A stretch of 64,000 nucleotides of DNA from Vitis vinifera (taxonomy: Eukaryota > Streptophyta > Magnoliopsida > Vitales > Vitaceae): contig NC_081807.1 in the NCBI RefSeq assembly GCF_030704535.1, forward strand, positions 2,397,001 to 2,461,000. Reading direction: 5' to 3'. Both the position numbers and the translations under genes were made by a program. Below are positions 34,793 through 44,753 of this stretch, one piece after another (the stretch's first letter is position 1; each line of letters starts with the position of its first letter). The notes beneath the pieces were generated by a model, which did not search any database, was not told the DNA's origin, and was given only the letters and a program-made list of their open reading frames with translations.

Positions 34793-35913
34793 CTCAAAAA
34801 AAAGCATGTTCCAGTGTCATGGGCCATGGCCTACTAATTTTTGCATACTTGTACAGGAACGAGAAATACAAATACAATTCTTTCTTTTCCATTCCAATAT
34901 TTTCTCTAATGCAAAATCAACACTATCCTTTTTTTTTCCTTTCCTCCTATGATGTATTATATGAGCTACCATCTCAGTAAGGCAAGGAATCCACTTAGAA
35001 GGCATTCATGGTTTGTATCTAGGGAAAGATTTCGACTGCAGATGAACTCAATTTTATAAAGGAAACCATTAGCAAAGTATTTTGCTACTGTATGAGGGGG
35101 TGAACAATTGTGCACTTCAGCCTTTATGAATAAGGACATGGTGAGAAAGGGGGATTTCAATTTGTTTCAGAAATTGAGACATCTTCAATCTTGCATTATT
35201 TAGCTATAGATAAATTCCCCAGAATCATCCAGAGTAAGAACTTGATTATGGAAGTAGTTGGAAAATGAAATATGAAAAGGGGAAAGGCTTGACAATTTTT
35301 CATTATCAAATTCTCTTAGGCCTATGGGCAGGATTCCGAATTCTCAAATTATTGGCTTGATTCTTGGAATGAGAAAAGGAGTTAAGTCACTACTTGATCC
35401 ATTTAGGCATCAGATCAACATGGACATGGAGAAACCTTGGATGAAGATAAATCAGAGCGCCCCTTCTCAACATCCAAAACCATTAGCAGCAAAAGCAAAA
35501 GGCCTGCCATTAGCATCCACATTTAATTTCTTCCCAAGGAAAAATGCCTGTTCAAATGTATGCCAAAGAGCCACAGTCTGATTCTCTTGGCAGTGATTTC
35601 GTTTCACATGCCACACTGCCATTCAATGCTAGTGTAGCAACACAAAGAAATAAAAGGATAGATTACAAGAGAAATTTGTGAGTCAGACTGGTTGTCCTCT
35701 GGGAAGATGCTGGCCCCAGGTTGGCAGCAGGTATTTTTCTCATCAATATCAATATTTACATTGGTACACAATACGAGATTTAGTTAGTCCTCACGTGTAG
35801 TTGTCATGCACACAATTATTCCAGAAAAAGACGTGATCAAATGTGTATTTATACAGAGGGCAAATCAGGGGGTTGGTTTTGCTAATTGTATAAGGAAACC
35901 ATTAATCTCAATG
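34793..35913. other. Right-array spacer 4
   Basis: It repeats the landmarks of spacer 2: CCACTTAGAAGGCATTCATGG at 34,992, CATCCAGAGTA at 35,227, TTCTCAACATCCAAAACCAT at about 35,464, TTAGCATCCACATTTAATTT at 35,511 and TACATTGGTACACAATAC near 35,757. No gene is seen. Confidence 0.55.
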
Positions 35914-36159
35914 CCAGTCGTGGGCTGCTTAGTTTATCAGCTATTTTATAATAACACCTTCTAGTGTTACATTATGTGAAGATAAGCATGCAGTCTTACT
36001 TAAACTAATTGGATGGTGAGTTGGAGAAGTGGTTGGAGGGAGACATTGCATGAACATCGCCAAGATAGCATTTAGATCCAAATCAAAACCATGTTACCAC
36101 TGATTGAAAGTTGAAGGGGATGAGATTCCTCATGTCTCCTCTATCTCCATAATATATAT
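35914..36159 (+). promoter_or_regulatory. Shared upstream module of copy 10
   Basis: CCAGTCGTGG at 35,914-35,923 followed by GCTGC, the GTGGTTGGAGGGAGACATTG block at 36,030-36,049 and TAATATATATG at 36,149-36,159. The sequence ACACCTTCTAGTGTTAC within it is the intact form of the site that the copia element entered before copy 8. Confidence 0.6.
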
Positions 36160-36244
36160 GCCATAGGTGGCCAAGGAAGGCAAATTGCACGGCTGAATTC
36201 TACATTCAACTGCTAGGTCTTCTCTTTTCCCAGGAAAGAAAAAA

Positions 36245-37141
36245 ATGGCATTCTCTCCTTTAAACACAAAATCCCAGTATCATGTTCGGTCAATCAGCTT
36301 GCCCTCTAGGCCACACCCTCTCATTCCTGAATTTGATGAGCATTTGTGCAGATTAAAAGTTCCTGAATCCACCTGTTCATCATCATCAATAAGCCACAAA
36401 CTGAGCGGCCTTAAAGATGTACATGATTGTGTAGATGATTTGCTTCTGTTGCCACTTACTCAACAGGCCTTAGCCCAAAACTGCCTTGAGAAATGGGTTG
36501 ATGAGCTGTTAGAAGGATCTCTCAAGCTGTTGGATGTGTGTGGCACTGCCAAGGATGCCTTGTTGCAGACCAGACAACATGCATATGAACTTCAATCAAG
36601 CATTCGCAGAAGGCGGGGAGGTAAAAATGGGATCTCAACTGAGGTTGAGGAATATTTAACCTCTAGGAAGAAGGTAGTGAAGGCAATTCACAAGGCCCTA
36701 AAGACTCTAAAGGGCATGGAGAACAAGTGCAGCTTCTCACCCTTGAACAAAGACCCTGAAACCATATCCATGGTTAGCATGTTAAGAGAGGTGGAAACAG
36801 TCACTGTCACAGTGCTTGAATCTCTGTTATCCTCAATAGCTGGGGCAACAGCACGATCAAAACCAAGTGGCTGGTCTTTGGTCTCAACACTGATGCACCA
36901 GAAGCGTGTCGCATTTGAGGATGCAGCAGTAGATCTTAGTGAATTTGAGAAGGTGGATGCTGCATTGTACCCCCTCATTGGCCACAAGGGTAGATCAGTT
37001 AATCTAGTGCATGTTGATAGAGTGCGGAATGAGTTAGAAAAATTGGAATCAAGCATTCAAGATCTTGAAGAAGGGATAGAGTTCCTCCCCAGGCGCTTAA
37101 TCAAAACCAGGGTGTCTCTGCTGAACATCCTCAGCCACTAG
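36245..37141 (+). CDS. DUF241 protein, array copy 10
   Basis: 298 residues, intact, single exon. The leader is MAFSPLNTKSQYHVRSISLPSRPHPLIPEFDEHLCRL. It is distinctive in KVPESTCSSSSISHKLSGLKDVHDCVDD, AQNCLEKWVDELLEGSLKLLDVCG, RRRRGGKNGISTEVEEYLTSRKKVVKAIHKALKTLKGM and DAALYPLIGHKGRSVNLVHVDRVRNELEKLESSIQDLEEGIEFLPRRLIK. The proline in EFLPRR is unusual inside the predicted C-terminal helix. Its 3' flank diverges more than that of other copies (only CCTTGTACATGAAC of the motif survives at 37,200). Function unknown. Confidence 0.9.
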   Translation: MAFSPLNTKSQYHVRSISLPSRPHPLIPEFDEHLCRLKVPESTCSSSSISHKLSGLKDVHDCVDDLLLLPLTQQALAQNCLEKWVDELLEGSLKLLDVCGTAKDALLQTRQHAYELQSSIRRRRGGKNGISTEVEEYLTSRKKVVKAIHKALKTLKGMENKCSFSPLNKDPETISMVSMLREVETVTVTVLESLLSSIAGATARSKPSGWSLVSTLMHQKRVAFEDAAVDLSEFEKVDAALYPLIGHKGRSVNLVHVDRVRNELEKLESSIQDLEEGIEFLPRRLIKTRVSLLNILSH

Positions 37142-37965
37142 CTCAAAAAAAAAATCGTATAGGCACCAAAAAATTTTGTTACAGAAGCTCAGCTATACAT
37201 CCTTGTACATGAACAAAAAATATTTGTACTATTTTTTATATATCAATATATATTCTTGCACAAACATTTGTTATTCTCATCAATTACATTGTGTGTCAAG
37301 TGCAATTCAGTTTAAAAACCAATGATAGTTTTTACCAAATGAAATCTCATGTCATTTGATTCTAAGAAATAAGCTTTTGCCCAAATTAGAATCACCAAAG
37401 GGCCAGTAAGAGACCATCACCAACCCAAGAATTATATAATTGCCTATCATATATTAGAGCACATAATCCATATGTGTCATCCATGATTATATTACCAAAA
37501 CAGTTGTTCATTTCTCAGGTGCTAGTTTGTACTAACTGCTGGTGTTAAGACCTAATAACAGAGGAGCAAAATCCTAATGAAATTACATAGAAGAAATACA
37601 ATGTTGTGTTTTTGTTATCATAGTAATCTAAATTCATTCTTCTTAAGAATCCCTACTCAAAATCCACATGGCAGTTCAATGTTGCTGTATCAACAAGAAG
37701 AAATAAAAGATCTTTTTTGTCATCTTCTTAATTATCGTGATGATCAAGAAAAGAAATATGCATGCATGGGTGAGGCAGATGTCTTGTCTTCCAGAGAGGC
37801 AGGCCCCAGAAGAGTAGGAGGCATCATCCCAGTTTTGTTTGTTGAATATATAAACTCAGCATAGCCTATAAAATGTGCAGTTGTTTCACATAATTATTGT
37901 ATGCATGCATTGAACAAAGTAAGGAAATGGCCTTATTAGTTGAATCAGAGAAGAGACTATCAATG
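37142..37965. other. Right-array spacer 5
   Basis: Mostly AT-rich and without the lost-3'-end motif. A weak version of the shared landmark (GTCTTCCAGAGAGGCAGGCC) is at 37,786. No gene is recognised. Confidence 0.45.
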
Positions 37966-38193
37966 CCATTCGTGCATTTCATAGTTTATGAATTATTTTA
38001 TGATATATTTCCATTATGTCAATATAAGCCTGTGATTTTACAAGTTAAACTAATTGATTGCTGAGTTGTAGAACTGGCTGGAGGGAGACATTGTTGAACA
38101 TTGCCAAAGTAGCATTTAAATCCATGCCAAAATCATTCACTGAAAGTGGAGGAGGATGAGATTCCTCATGTCTCCTTGCTTCAGAATATATAT
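37966..38193 (+). promoter_or_regulatory. Shared upstream module of copy 11
   Basis: A degenerate distal element CCATTCGTGC at 37,966-37,975, an AACTGGCTGGAGGGAGACAT block at 38,071-38,090 and the TATA run GAATATATATT at 38,184-38,194. Confidence 0.5.
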
Positions 38194-38276
38194 TGGGTAG
38201 ATGCCAGAGGCAGGCATATTGCAAGGCTGAATTGTACATTCAACTGCTAAGTCTTCTCTTTTCCAGGAAGAAAAAA

Positions 38277-39167
38277 ATGGCTGCCTCTCCTTTAAACCTG
38301 AAAACCCCTTGTCATGCTCGCTCTATTAGCTTGCCCTCTGCACCACACCCTCTCATTCCTGAGTTCAATGCACACTTGAGAAGATTAGGAGCTTCTGAAC
38401 CCGCCTCATCATCAATAAGCCATAAGCTCAATGGCCTTAAAGATCTACATGATTGTGTAGATAATTTGCTTCTATTGCCACTCACCCAAAAAACATTAGC
38501 CCAACACTATGATGAGAAATGGGTTGATGAGTTGTTGGATGGATCTCTGAGGCTGTTGGATGTGTGTGGCACTGCTAAAGATGCCTTGTTGCAGACAAAG
38601 GAACATGCACATGAACTTCAATCAAGTATGCGCAGAAGGCGAGGAGGTGAAAGTGGGATCTCATCTGAGGTTGTGGGATATTTAACCTCTAGGAAGAAGG
38701 TAAAGAAGGCAATCCACAAGGCCCTAAAGGATCTGAAGGGCATGGAGAAAAAGTGCAGCTTCTCACCCTTGAACAAAGACCCTGAGACCATCTCCATGGT
38801 TAGCATGTTAAGAGGGGTGGAAACTGTCACTCTCAAAGTGCTTGAATCTCTGTTGTCCTCAATAGCAGGGGAAACAGCACAGTCAAATCCAAGTGGCTGG
38901 TCCTTGGTTTCAAACCTGATGCGGCACAAGCACATTGCATGTGAAGAAGCAACAACAATAGATCTTGGTGAATTTGAGAAGGTGGATTCTGCATTGTTCA
39001 CCCTTACTGTCCACAAGACTAAATCCAACCCAATGCACATTGATATTGTGCAAACTGAGTTAGGGAAATTGGAAATAAGCATTCAAGATCTTGAAGAAGG
39101 ATTAGAATTCCTATACAGGCGTTCAATCAAGACCAGGGTGTCTTTTCTCAACATCCTCAGCCAGTAG
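38277..39167 (+). CDS. DUF241 protein, array copy 11
   Basis: 296 residues, intact, single exon. The frame is open 28 codons further upstream, but MAASPLNLKTPCHARS at 38,277 is the family leader and is preferred. It has the shortest Ser run (SSS). Residues that set it apart are SAPHPLIPEFNAHLRRLGASEP, TQKTLAQHYDEKWVDEL, RRGGESGISSEVVGYL, SNLMRHKHIACEEATTIDLGEFEK (a two-residue insertion), and LTVHKTKSNPMHID with two residues missing before NPM. The end is QDLEEGLEFLYRRSIKTRVSFLNILSQ. The 3' UTR motif is at 39,217-39,250. Function unknown. Confidence 0.9.
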   Translation: MAASPLNLKTPCHARSISLPSAPHPLIPEFNAHLRRLGASEPASSSISHKLNGLKDLHDCVDNLLLLPLTQKTLAQHYDEKWVDELLDGSLRLLDVCGTAKDALLQTKEHAHELQSSMRRRRGGESGISSEVVGYLTSRKKVKKAIHKALKDLKGMEKKCSFSPLNKDPETISMVSMLRGVETVTLKVLESLLSSIAGETAQSNPSGWSLVSNLMRHKHIACEEATTIDLGEFEKVDSALFTLTVHKTKSNPMHIDIVQTELGKLEISIQDLEEGLEFLYRRSIKTRVSFLNILSQ

Positions 39168-40394
39168 ATGAAAATTCCATATTGTAATGTCATTGAGCAA
39201 TGGCCTGTTGAGTTTTGCATACTTGTACATGGATGAGAAATAAAAATATATACATAAAATATATATATATATATATATATATTTACTCTAAATCACATCT
39301 CTTATGATCAAATTAGTGCGATTGTACTGCTTGTTTTCCTTTATCGAGCTATGGTTGCAGCCCCCTAAGGAGGATTATGAGGCCATAGCATACATATATG
39401 GCATTCACTTCAGTGATATAATGGTGAAATCTTGATTGTGGAAATACTTGGACAATGGAACTAGTTGTGCTTTTTAGATGTAGAATTCCTCCTCAGGTTG
39501 GTTTTTCAAATATTGGCTAATACTTCCCTGCCTCCTTCCAAAAAGGAAAAAAATAAAAAATAAAAATTAAAAGAGAGAAAAAAACATTAACAGAAATAGT
39601 CCACTGTCTGATTATGTTACAAAGGATTACAGATAATTAAGTTTGATTCTATGCTTGTAAAATTCCATTTTGTTTGCAGCCTGGTTTGGTCATCATCCAG
39701 CTAGAGTTACATTCTGTTTTTGCAAGATTTCCATCTCATTCAACCGGGGCACCTCATTACTGCTCTTCCCCATGTTTTAGTTGAAGATGGCCAACCAATT
39801 TTCTTCCCTTCACAAAAGAACATGTGCTGATTGTCTTCTTGTTGGGGGACCTAACTGATCTTATCAAATTTCTACTCTGTCAAGAGCATGGACTAGTTGC
39901 ATATATGGATCTGGCGTTCCCTTTAGGCAGCAATGGTGTTCATAGCTTGCCTGAGTTGCTTGATTAATTAATTAACAATGATTACAACAATTATAGATGC
40001 ATGTGCATCTTCAGTCTGAGGGCGTGTGAGGCAGCAGAAGCAGAAGTAGTTGCACAAACTAAGGACCATGGAAGCTGCTTCACTGTGGGCAAGATGGGGT
40101 TAGCAATTCTCAAAATTTGAATAGGCCTCACCTGATGGCAGCACTGCTTTTAAGATTGAACATGGAAAATTATGAGTCCTCTGTGAAGTGTAGAACTTCA
40201 TCTGAGCTTCACTTCATTTCCCTCTTAGCAGTAATAAGTATACTGAAAAGAGAAGGTAAATCAAGCCCTTAAATCTTGTCTAAACTGTTGTTATGCAGAG
40301 AAAGGAGTAAAGAAATATGCATATATACATAGGGAAATTAATGGGGATGGTTTAAATTGTTACTGGATTCAGAGGAGACTATCAAGTTTCAACG
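39168..40394. other. Right-array spacer 6 with first copy of a duplicated block
   Basis: An (AT)n microsatellite is at 39,258-39,282. From about 39,685 to 40,220 is a non-coding block that recurs at 42,780-43,770 (TGGTCATCATCCAGCTAGA, AAGAGCATGGACTAGT, TTGATTAATTAATTAAC landmarks). No gene is seen. Confidence 0.6.
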
Positions 40395-40646
40395 CCACTT
40401 GTGCATTGCATATTTTATGAATTGTTCTGAAATATATTTTTTGCTGGTGTTGCATTATGTCAAGATAAACTTGTGATTTTCAGGTTGAACTAATTGAATG
40501 ATGAGTTGGAGAACTGGTTGGAGGGAGACATTGCACGAAAATCGGTGGGGTAGCTTTTAGGTTCAACTCAAAATCATGTTACCACTCATTGAAAGTTGAA
40601 GAGGATGAGATTCCTCATGTTTCCTTGCTGCAGGATTTATATATAG
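40395..40646 (+). promoter_or_regulatory. Shared upstream module of copy 12
   Basis: A degenerate distal element CCACTTGTGC at 40,395-40,404, the AACTGGTTGGAGGGAGACAT block at 40,512-40,531 and TTTATATATAG at 40,636-40,646. Confidence 0.5.
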
Positions 40647-40708
40647 TGTAAATACCAAAGGCAGGCAAATCGCAAGGCTTGGCCCTCTCTTTTCTCAGGA
40701 AGCAAAAA

Positions 40709-41608
40709 ATGGCTGCCTCTCCTTTAAACCCCAGAGCCCAGTATCAAGCTCGCTCTATTAGCTTGTCCTCTAGACCACACCCTCTTGTTCCTGAATTTGA
40801 TGAGCATTTATGCAGATTAAGAGCTTCTCAAGCTGCCTCGTCCTCATCATCATCAATAAGCCACAGACTGAGTGGGCTTAAAGATCTACATGATTGTGTA
40901 GATGATTTACTTCTGTTGCCACTTACTCAACAGGCCTTAGCCCAACACCGCCATGAGAAATGGGTTGATGAGCTGTTGGATGGATCTCTCAAGCTGTTGG
41001 ATGTGTGTGGCACTGCTAAGGATGCCTTGCTGCAGACAAGGGAACATGCACATGAACTTCAATCAAGTCTGCGAAGAAGGCGGGGAGGCGAAAATGGGAT
41101 CTCAACTGAGGTTGGAGAATATTTAACCTCTAGGAAGAAGGTAAAGAAGGCAATCCACAAGGCCCTAAGTAATCTGAAGAGCATGGAGAAGAAGTGCAGC
41201 TTCTCTCCCTTGAACAAAGACCCTAAGACTCTCTCCATGGTTTACATGTTAAGGGAGGTGGAAGCACTCACTCTCACAGTGCTTGAATCTCTGTTGTCCT
41301 CAATTGCAAGAGCAACAGGACAATCCAAGCCAAGTGGGTGGTCTTTGGTTTCAAAGCTGATGCATCATAAGCGTGTGGCATGTGAAGACGCAGCAATAAA
41401 TCTTACTGAATTTGAGAAAATGGATGCGGCATTATCCATCCTCATTGGCCTCAAGACCAAATCTGTTAACCTGGTGCAGATTCATAATATGCAAAATGAG
41501 TTGGGAAAATTGGAATCAAGCATTCAAGACCTTGAAGAAGGGATAGAACTCCTGTCCAGGTGTTTAATCAAAACCAGGGTCTCTCTTCTCAACACCCTCA
41601 GCCACTAG
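40709..41608 (+). CDS. DUF241 protein, array copy 12
   Basis: 299 residues, intact, single exon; the last copy of the array. The frame extends ten codons upstream, but the conserved MAASPLNPRAQYQARS leader begins at 40,709. N-terminal block: LSSRPHPLVPEFDEHLCRLRASQAASSSSSSISHRLSGLKDLHDCVDD. Middle: WVDELLDGSLKLLDVCGTAKDALLQTREHAHELQSSLRRRRGGENGISTEVGEYLTSRKKVKKAIHKALSNLKSMEKKCSF. End: LGKLESSIQDLEEGIELLSRCLIKTRVSLLNTLSH. The first half is very close to copy 7, the second half less so, which may reflect gene conversion. The 3' UTR motif is at 41,662-41,690. Function unknown. Confidence 0.9.
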   Translation: MAASPLNPRAQYQARSISLSSRPHPLVPEFDEHLCRLRASQAASSSSSSISHRLSGLKDLHDCVDDLLLLPLTQQALAQHRHEKWVDELLDGSLKLLDVCGTAKDALLQTREHAHELQSSLRRRRGGENGISTEVGEYLTSRKKVKKAIHKALSNLKSMEKKCSFSPLNKDPKTLSMVYMLREVEALTLTVLESLLSSIARATGQSKPSGWSLVSKLMHHKRVACEDAAINLTEFEKMDAALSILIGLKTKSVNLVQIHNMQNELGKLESSIQDLEEGIELLSRCLIKTRVSLLNTLSH

Positions 41609-41690
41609 ATCAAAAATTATGTTGTAGTCTCATGTGCAAAGGCTAGGCCTATTGTTCTTAGAATACTTGTAAATGAATGAGAATTACAAA

Positions 41691-42779
41691 ATATATACAT
41701 ATCTTTATCTTTGATTCCATTTCACATCTATTATGGAAAAACCAACATTGTTATGCTACTTTTTTTTTTCCTTCTGTAAGGTTTTGTATGAGTTATGGGC
41801 TCAATCACATTCGGAGTAAAAGAAATTTAATATCTAGTCTTGATACAATGAGGCAAATGGGCTAAACACCTGAATTAATTTCCATTATTATCATTTTTTG
41901 GTTTGTTACTTTATTCATGGAGAGTAATCAATCTCATGTAAATATTAATAAAATCAATCACTAATGTGAATACAGGAATATGACGTGGAAAAACCACCTC
42001 ACAACCTTGTATATAAAAAAATCATGGGTGGTCTTTTGACCGTTAAATAATTCACTAATTATGAAAAAAGAGTACACCATTTTATATGGTCGGATTCGCC
42101 TGCTCTCTAGAGTCTTATACCATCAACACTTATACTCCTTTTCCACATCTCCAACACAACATCGTGTATGCTCTTACTAGATCCCTCAAAGCCTCTATTA
42201 AAGTTTCATGATGAGATTTCTAACCTATAGTTTAGCCAAATGTACTCTTAAGATAGATCTTAAAAGATTTTCATACCCTCATAGGATTTATGAAAATTCA
42301 TATCTTTTTAATAAAAAATCTCTATCTGTACTTGTAAAACATTTTCAAAATTATAGAGAGTTTCTTAATTTTAAAGCATTCCAAAAACCACTTTTAGAAT
42401 CAAACATTTATTTAAAGATAAATACAATTTTAAAACTTACCAAAAACAATTTTTGGAATTTAAAACATAATAGCAACCTTAGTAGGAAATACAAAATAAG
42501 TCTTTTCTAATTCCGTCTATTAGTCATTCCAAAAACTTTATAAACTATAAATTATAAATACATAATTATCTTAAATTTCACTATTCCGAATAACCTGAAT
42601 TGAATTTGAAGAAGTTCGAAGTGGTTTTGAGAAGAATGATTGAATCCAAGTCACAACTAACTAATAAAAAAAATAAAATTATCAATTAAATAAGTAAATA
42701 ACAAGCATTAACATTTGCTTCTAGTTACCTAATTGATTCCACAGTAGGACTGTATGCAATTAAATTTTGATAACTTCAC
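41691..42779. other. AT-rich insertion-like region after the array
   Basis: The stretch 41,930-42,180 (GACGTGGAAAAACCACCTC, CTCTCTAGAGTCTTATA) has the look of an old transposable-element end, but no repeats at its ends could be identified. 42,190-42,720 is AT-rich, with an open frame (42,208-42,510) of low-complexity Lys/Asn/Leu composition that is not called a gene. Confidence 0.35.
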
Positions 42780-43770
42780 CATCTTGATTGGTCATCATCC
42801 AGCTAGAATTGCACTATTCTTAAAAGATCTCCAACTCAAGCCACTCAGGCATCCCCTTAGTGCTCTTATCCATGTGCTTTAATCAATCATTCAAGGGGAT
42901 GATGTAGATGCCAAATAGAAAGGGTCATCCATAACGTAGAAATATGGCTTTTTTTTGGTAGTTATGAAAAAGACACCATCAATTAAATTGTGTCATTTAT
43001 ACATTTTCAAGGCTCGTTATTTATACCCTGATCCCATTTATTTGTTCTTTGCTACTTTGATTCCATTTTTTTGTATTCTCATTCAATGGTCTAGATTCCA
43101 TCGTATGTATTTAAGAGTCTAGATTTGGATTTCGATAGATATCACTATAATATCTTAGCATTTTTTCGGATTTTAAACCTTCTTGTATATTATAGCTAAT
43201 CAAATTGCCTTGTCCTCCTCTATGATGAAAAAAAACACAAGTGGTGGCCGCCTTTCTGTTGTGGAACATGACTGACCTTTTCACATTTTTCTACAATGTG
43301 AAGAGCATGGTCATGTGTGATATGCAGATCTGGCCTGCCTCTTGGCCAGCAGTTGTGTCAGTGGCTCACGAGTTGATTGATTAATTAATTAATTAACTAA
43401 CAATTATCAACACAATTGTAGATCCATGCCCAGCCATAGCCAAAGGATAAGGTTGCAGATGCCGAAGCAGTTGCATAAATTAAGGGGCCTTGGCCTTGGA
43501 AGCTGCATAGGTGTGGGCAAGGTTGGCCTGGCCCAACAACAGGCTGATAGCACCTCTTTTAGTATTGAAAAAGTGAGAATTCTGTGTGATACAAAGGGAA
43601 AAAAATTTCCACATTATATATGTATAAGCCTTTTTCAGACACATTATAAATCTGTGAGGGTCCTTTGGATTTAAAACGGAAAATATCTACTTAATTGAAA
43701 ACGGATCATTATATTATGAGGCTTTTGCATGCCGTAGAACTTCAACAGAGCCTCACTTCATAGCCTTTGA
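42780..43770. repeat. Second copy of the 39.7-40.2 kb block, with an insertion
   Basis: Matches to 39,685-40,220 start at GGTCATCATCCAGCTAGA (42,789), break near 42,900, and resume near 43,240 (GTGGAACATGACTGACCTTT versus GGGGGACCTAACTGATCTTA). They run through TTGATTAATTAATTAATTAAC, the GCAGTTGCATAAATTAAGG and GGAAGCTGC parts, to the GTAGAACTTCA...CCTCACTTCA part at about 43,735. The roughly 330 bp between the matches are absent from the first copy. There is no clear coding frame in either. Confidence 0.65.
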
Positions 43771-44585
43771 TTCTCATTTGAGAACTGAAGCCAAACCCAT
43801 CCCATAAACCTAAGTCCATTTGAGCTGATCAGATGCCATACCAGATTGCAGTAAGGGTTTTTCCGTGTCACATTGGGTTCCATAGATATGCAACATTAAA
43901 AAATTGCAGCAGAGAAGACCCAGTCCCAAAAAGATGGTTGGTTCAATCCGGAGTGGGCAAATGTTGTTTTTGACTCACTTTCTTGGTCAATGACTTGTCC
44001 TAACAGGAGACGAACAAAAAAGTAAAAACACATGATTGCAGACCATTATTTCCCTTATCCTCAGCCCATAAATATAGATCAACATTCAATGTCCCCATAC
44101 CTAACCTCGTTGAAAAACAATGAGCAAAGGTATAAAGTTCATGGACAGGATAGAGCAATTCTGTCATAAGAGTAGTCATTTTCACCTTTGTTTAAAGGGT
44201 TTTTCCTTTAAGTTTTTTACACTTGTATTGAATCAGAAGGCAAGGGTCCGATGAAAGGTGTAGAGTGTTCCACTTGTTAACCCCCTTCAAAATAAATTCA
44301 AGCAAATATCTTCCCATTTGAAGGATATATGTTAAAAAGACTTAAAAATTTGTTGACAACTTTATGGTTAAAATCTTTGCAAGATTTCAAGTATATACCA
44401 TCCAGGAGCCTATGAGGTGTGCTTCTCAAGCTCAAGAGGTGGCAGCTTGGTGAGGAAGGTAGTCCATTTTCACCGCTTCTATTGGGTATATTTTATGGAT
44501 TTGTCTCTCAATAAGTTGACATACACTTGGCATATGATGACATTTTCTGTATTAGAATAGCATTAATGGGGATGAGGCTAAAAAA
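43771..44585. other. Region upstream of the chitinase gene
   Basis: Non-coding. It includes a W-box core in reverse (GGTCAA, 43,985-43,990) about 770 bp before the chitinase ATG. No gene is recognised. Confidence 0.4.
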
Positions 44586-44700
44586 AGCCGCCCACGTGCC
44601 ATCTTTTTGCCCTTTCGAGTTTCAAAAGAAATAATGGATAAGAAGACAAGATAAGGCCATCCAATGTTGTTGAACAAGTCAAGAACACCCCCTATTTATA
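44586..44700 (+). promoter_or_regulatory. Chitinase promoter: GCC box, G-box, TATA box
   Basis: AGCCGCC (44,586-44,592) is the ethylene-response-factor GCC box and is followed without a gap by the G-box CACGTG (44,593-44,598). A TATA box CTATTTATA is at 44,692-44,700, some 55 bp before the ATG. GCC boxes are established control sites of basic class I chitinase and glucanase promoters; activity here is inferred. Confidence 0.75.
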
Positions 44701-44753
44701 CCTGCAATCTCTAGCTTAGTGTAGAAACAACTAAACTCACAACAAATAGAGAA

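Noticed and set aside
42208-42510. 100-residue frame in AT-rich DNA
   Set aside because: Lys/Asn/Leu/Phe-rich composition as expected from AT-rich sequence, no family resemblance, and no promoter or splice context.
43930-44000. GGTTCAATCC resembling a tRNA T-loop
   Set aside because: No matching acceptor, anticodon or D-arm could be folded around it.
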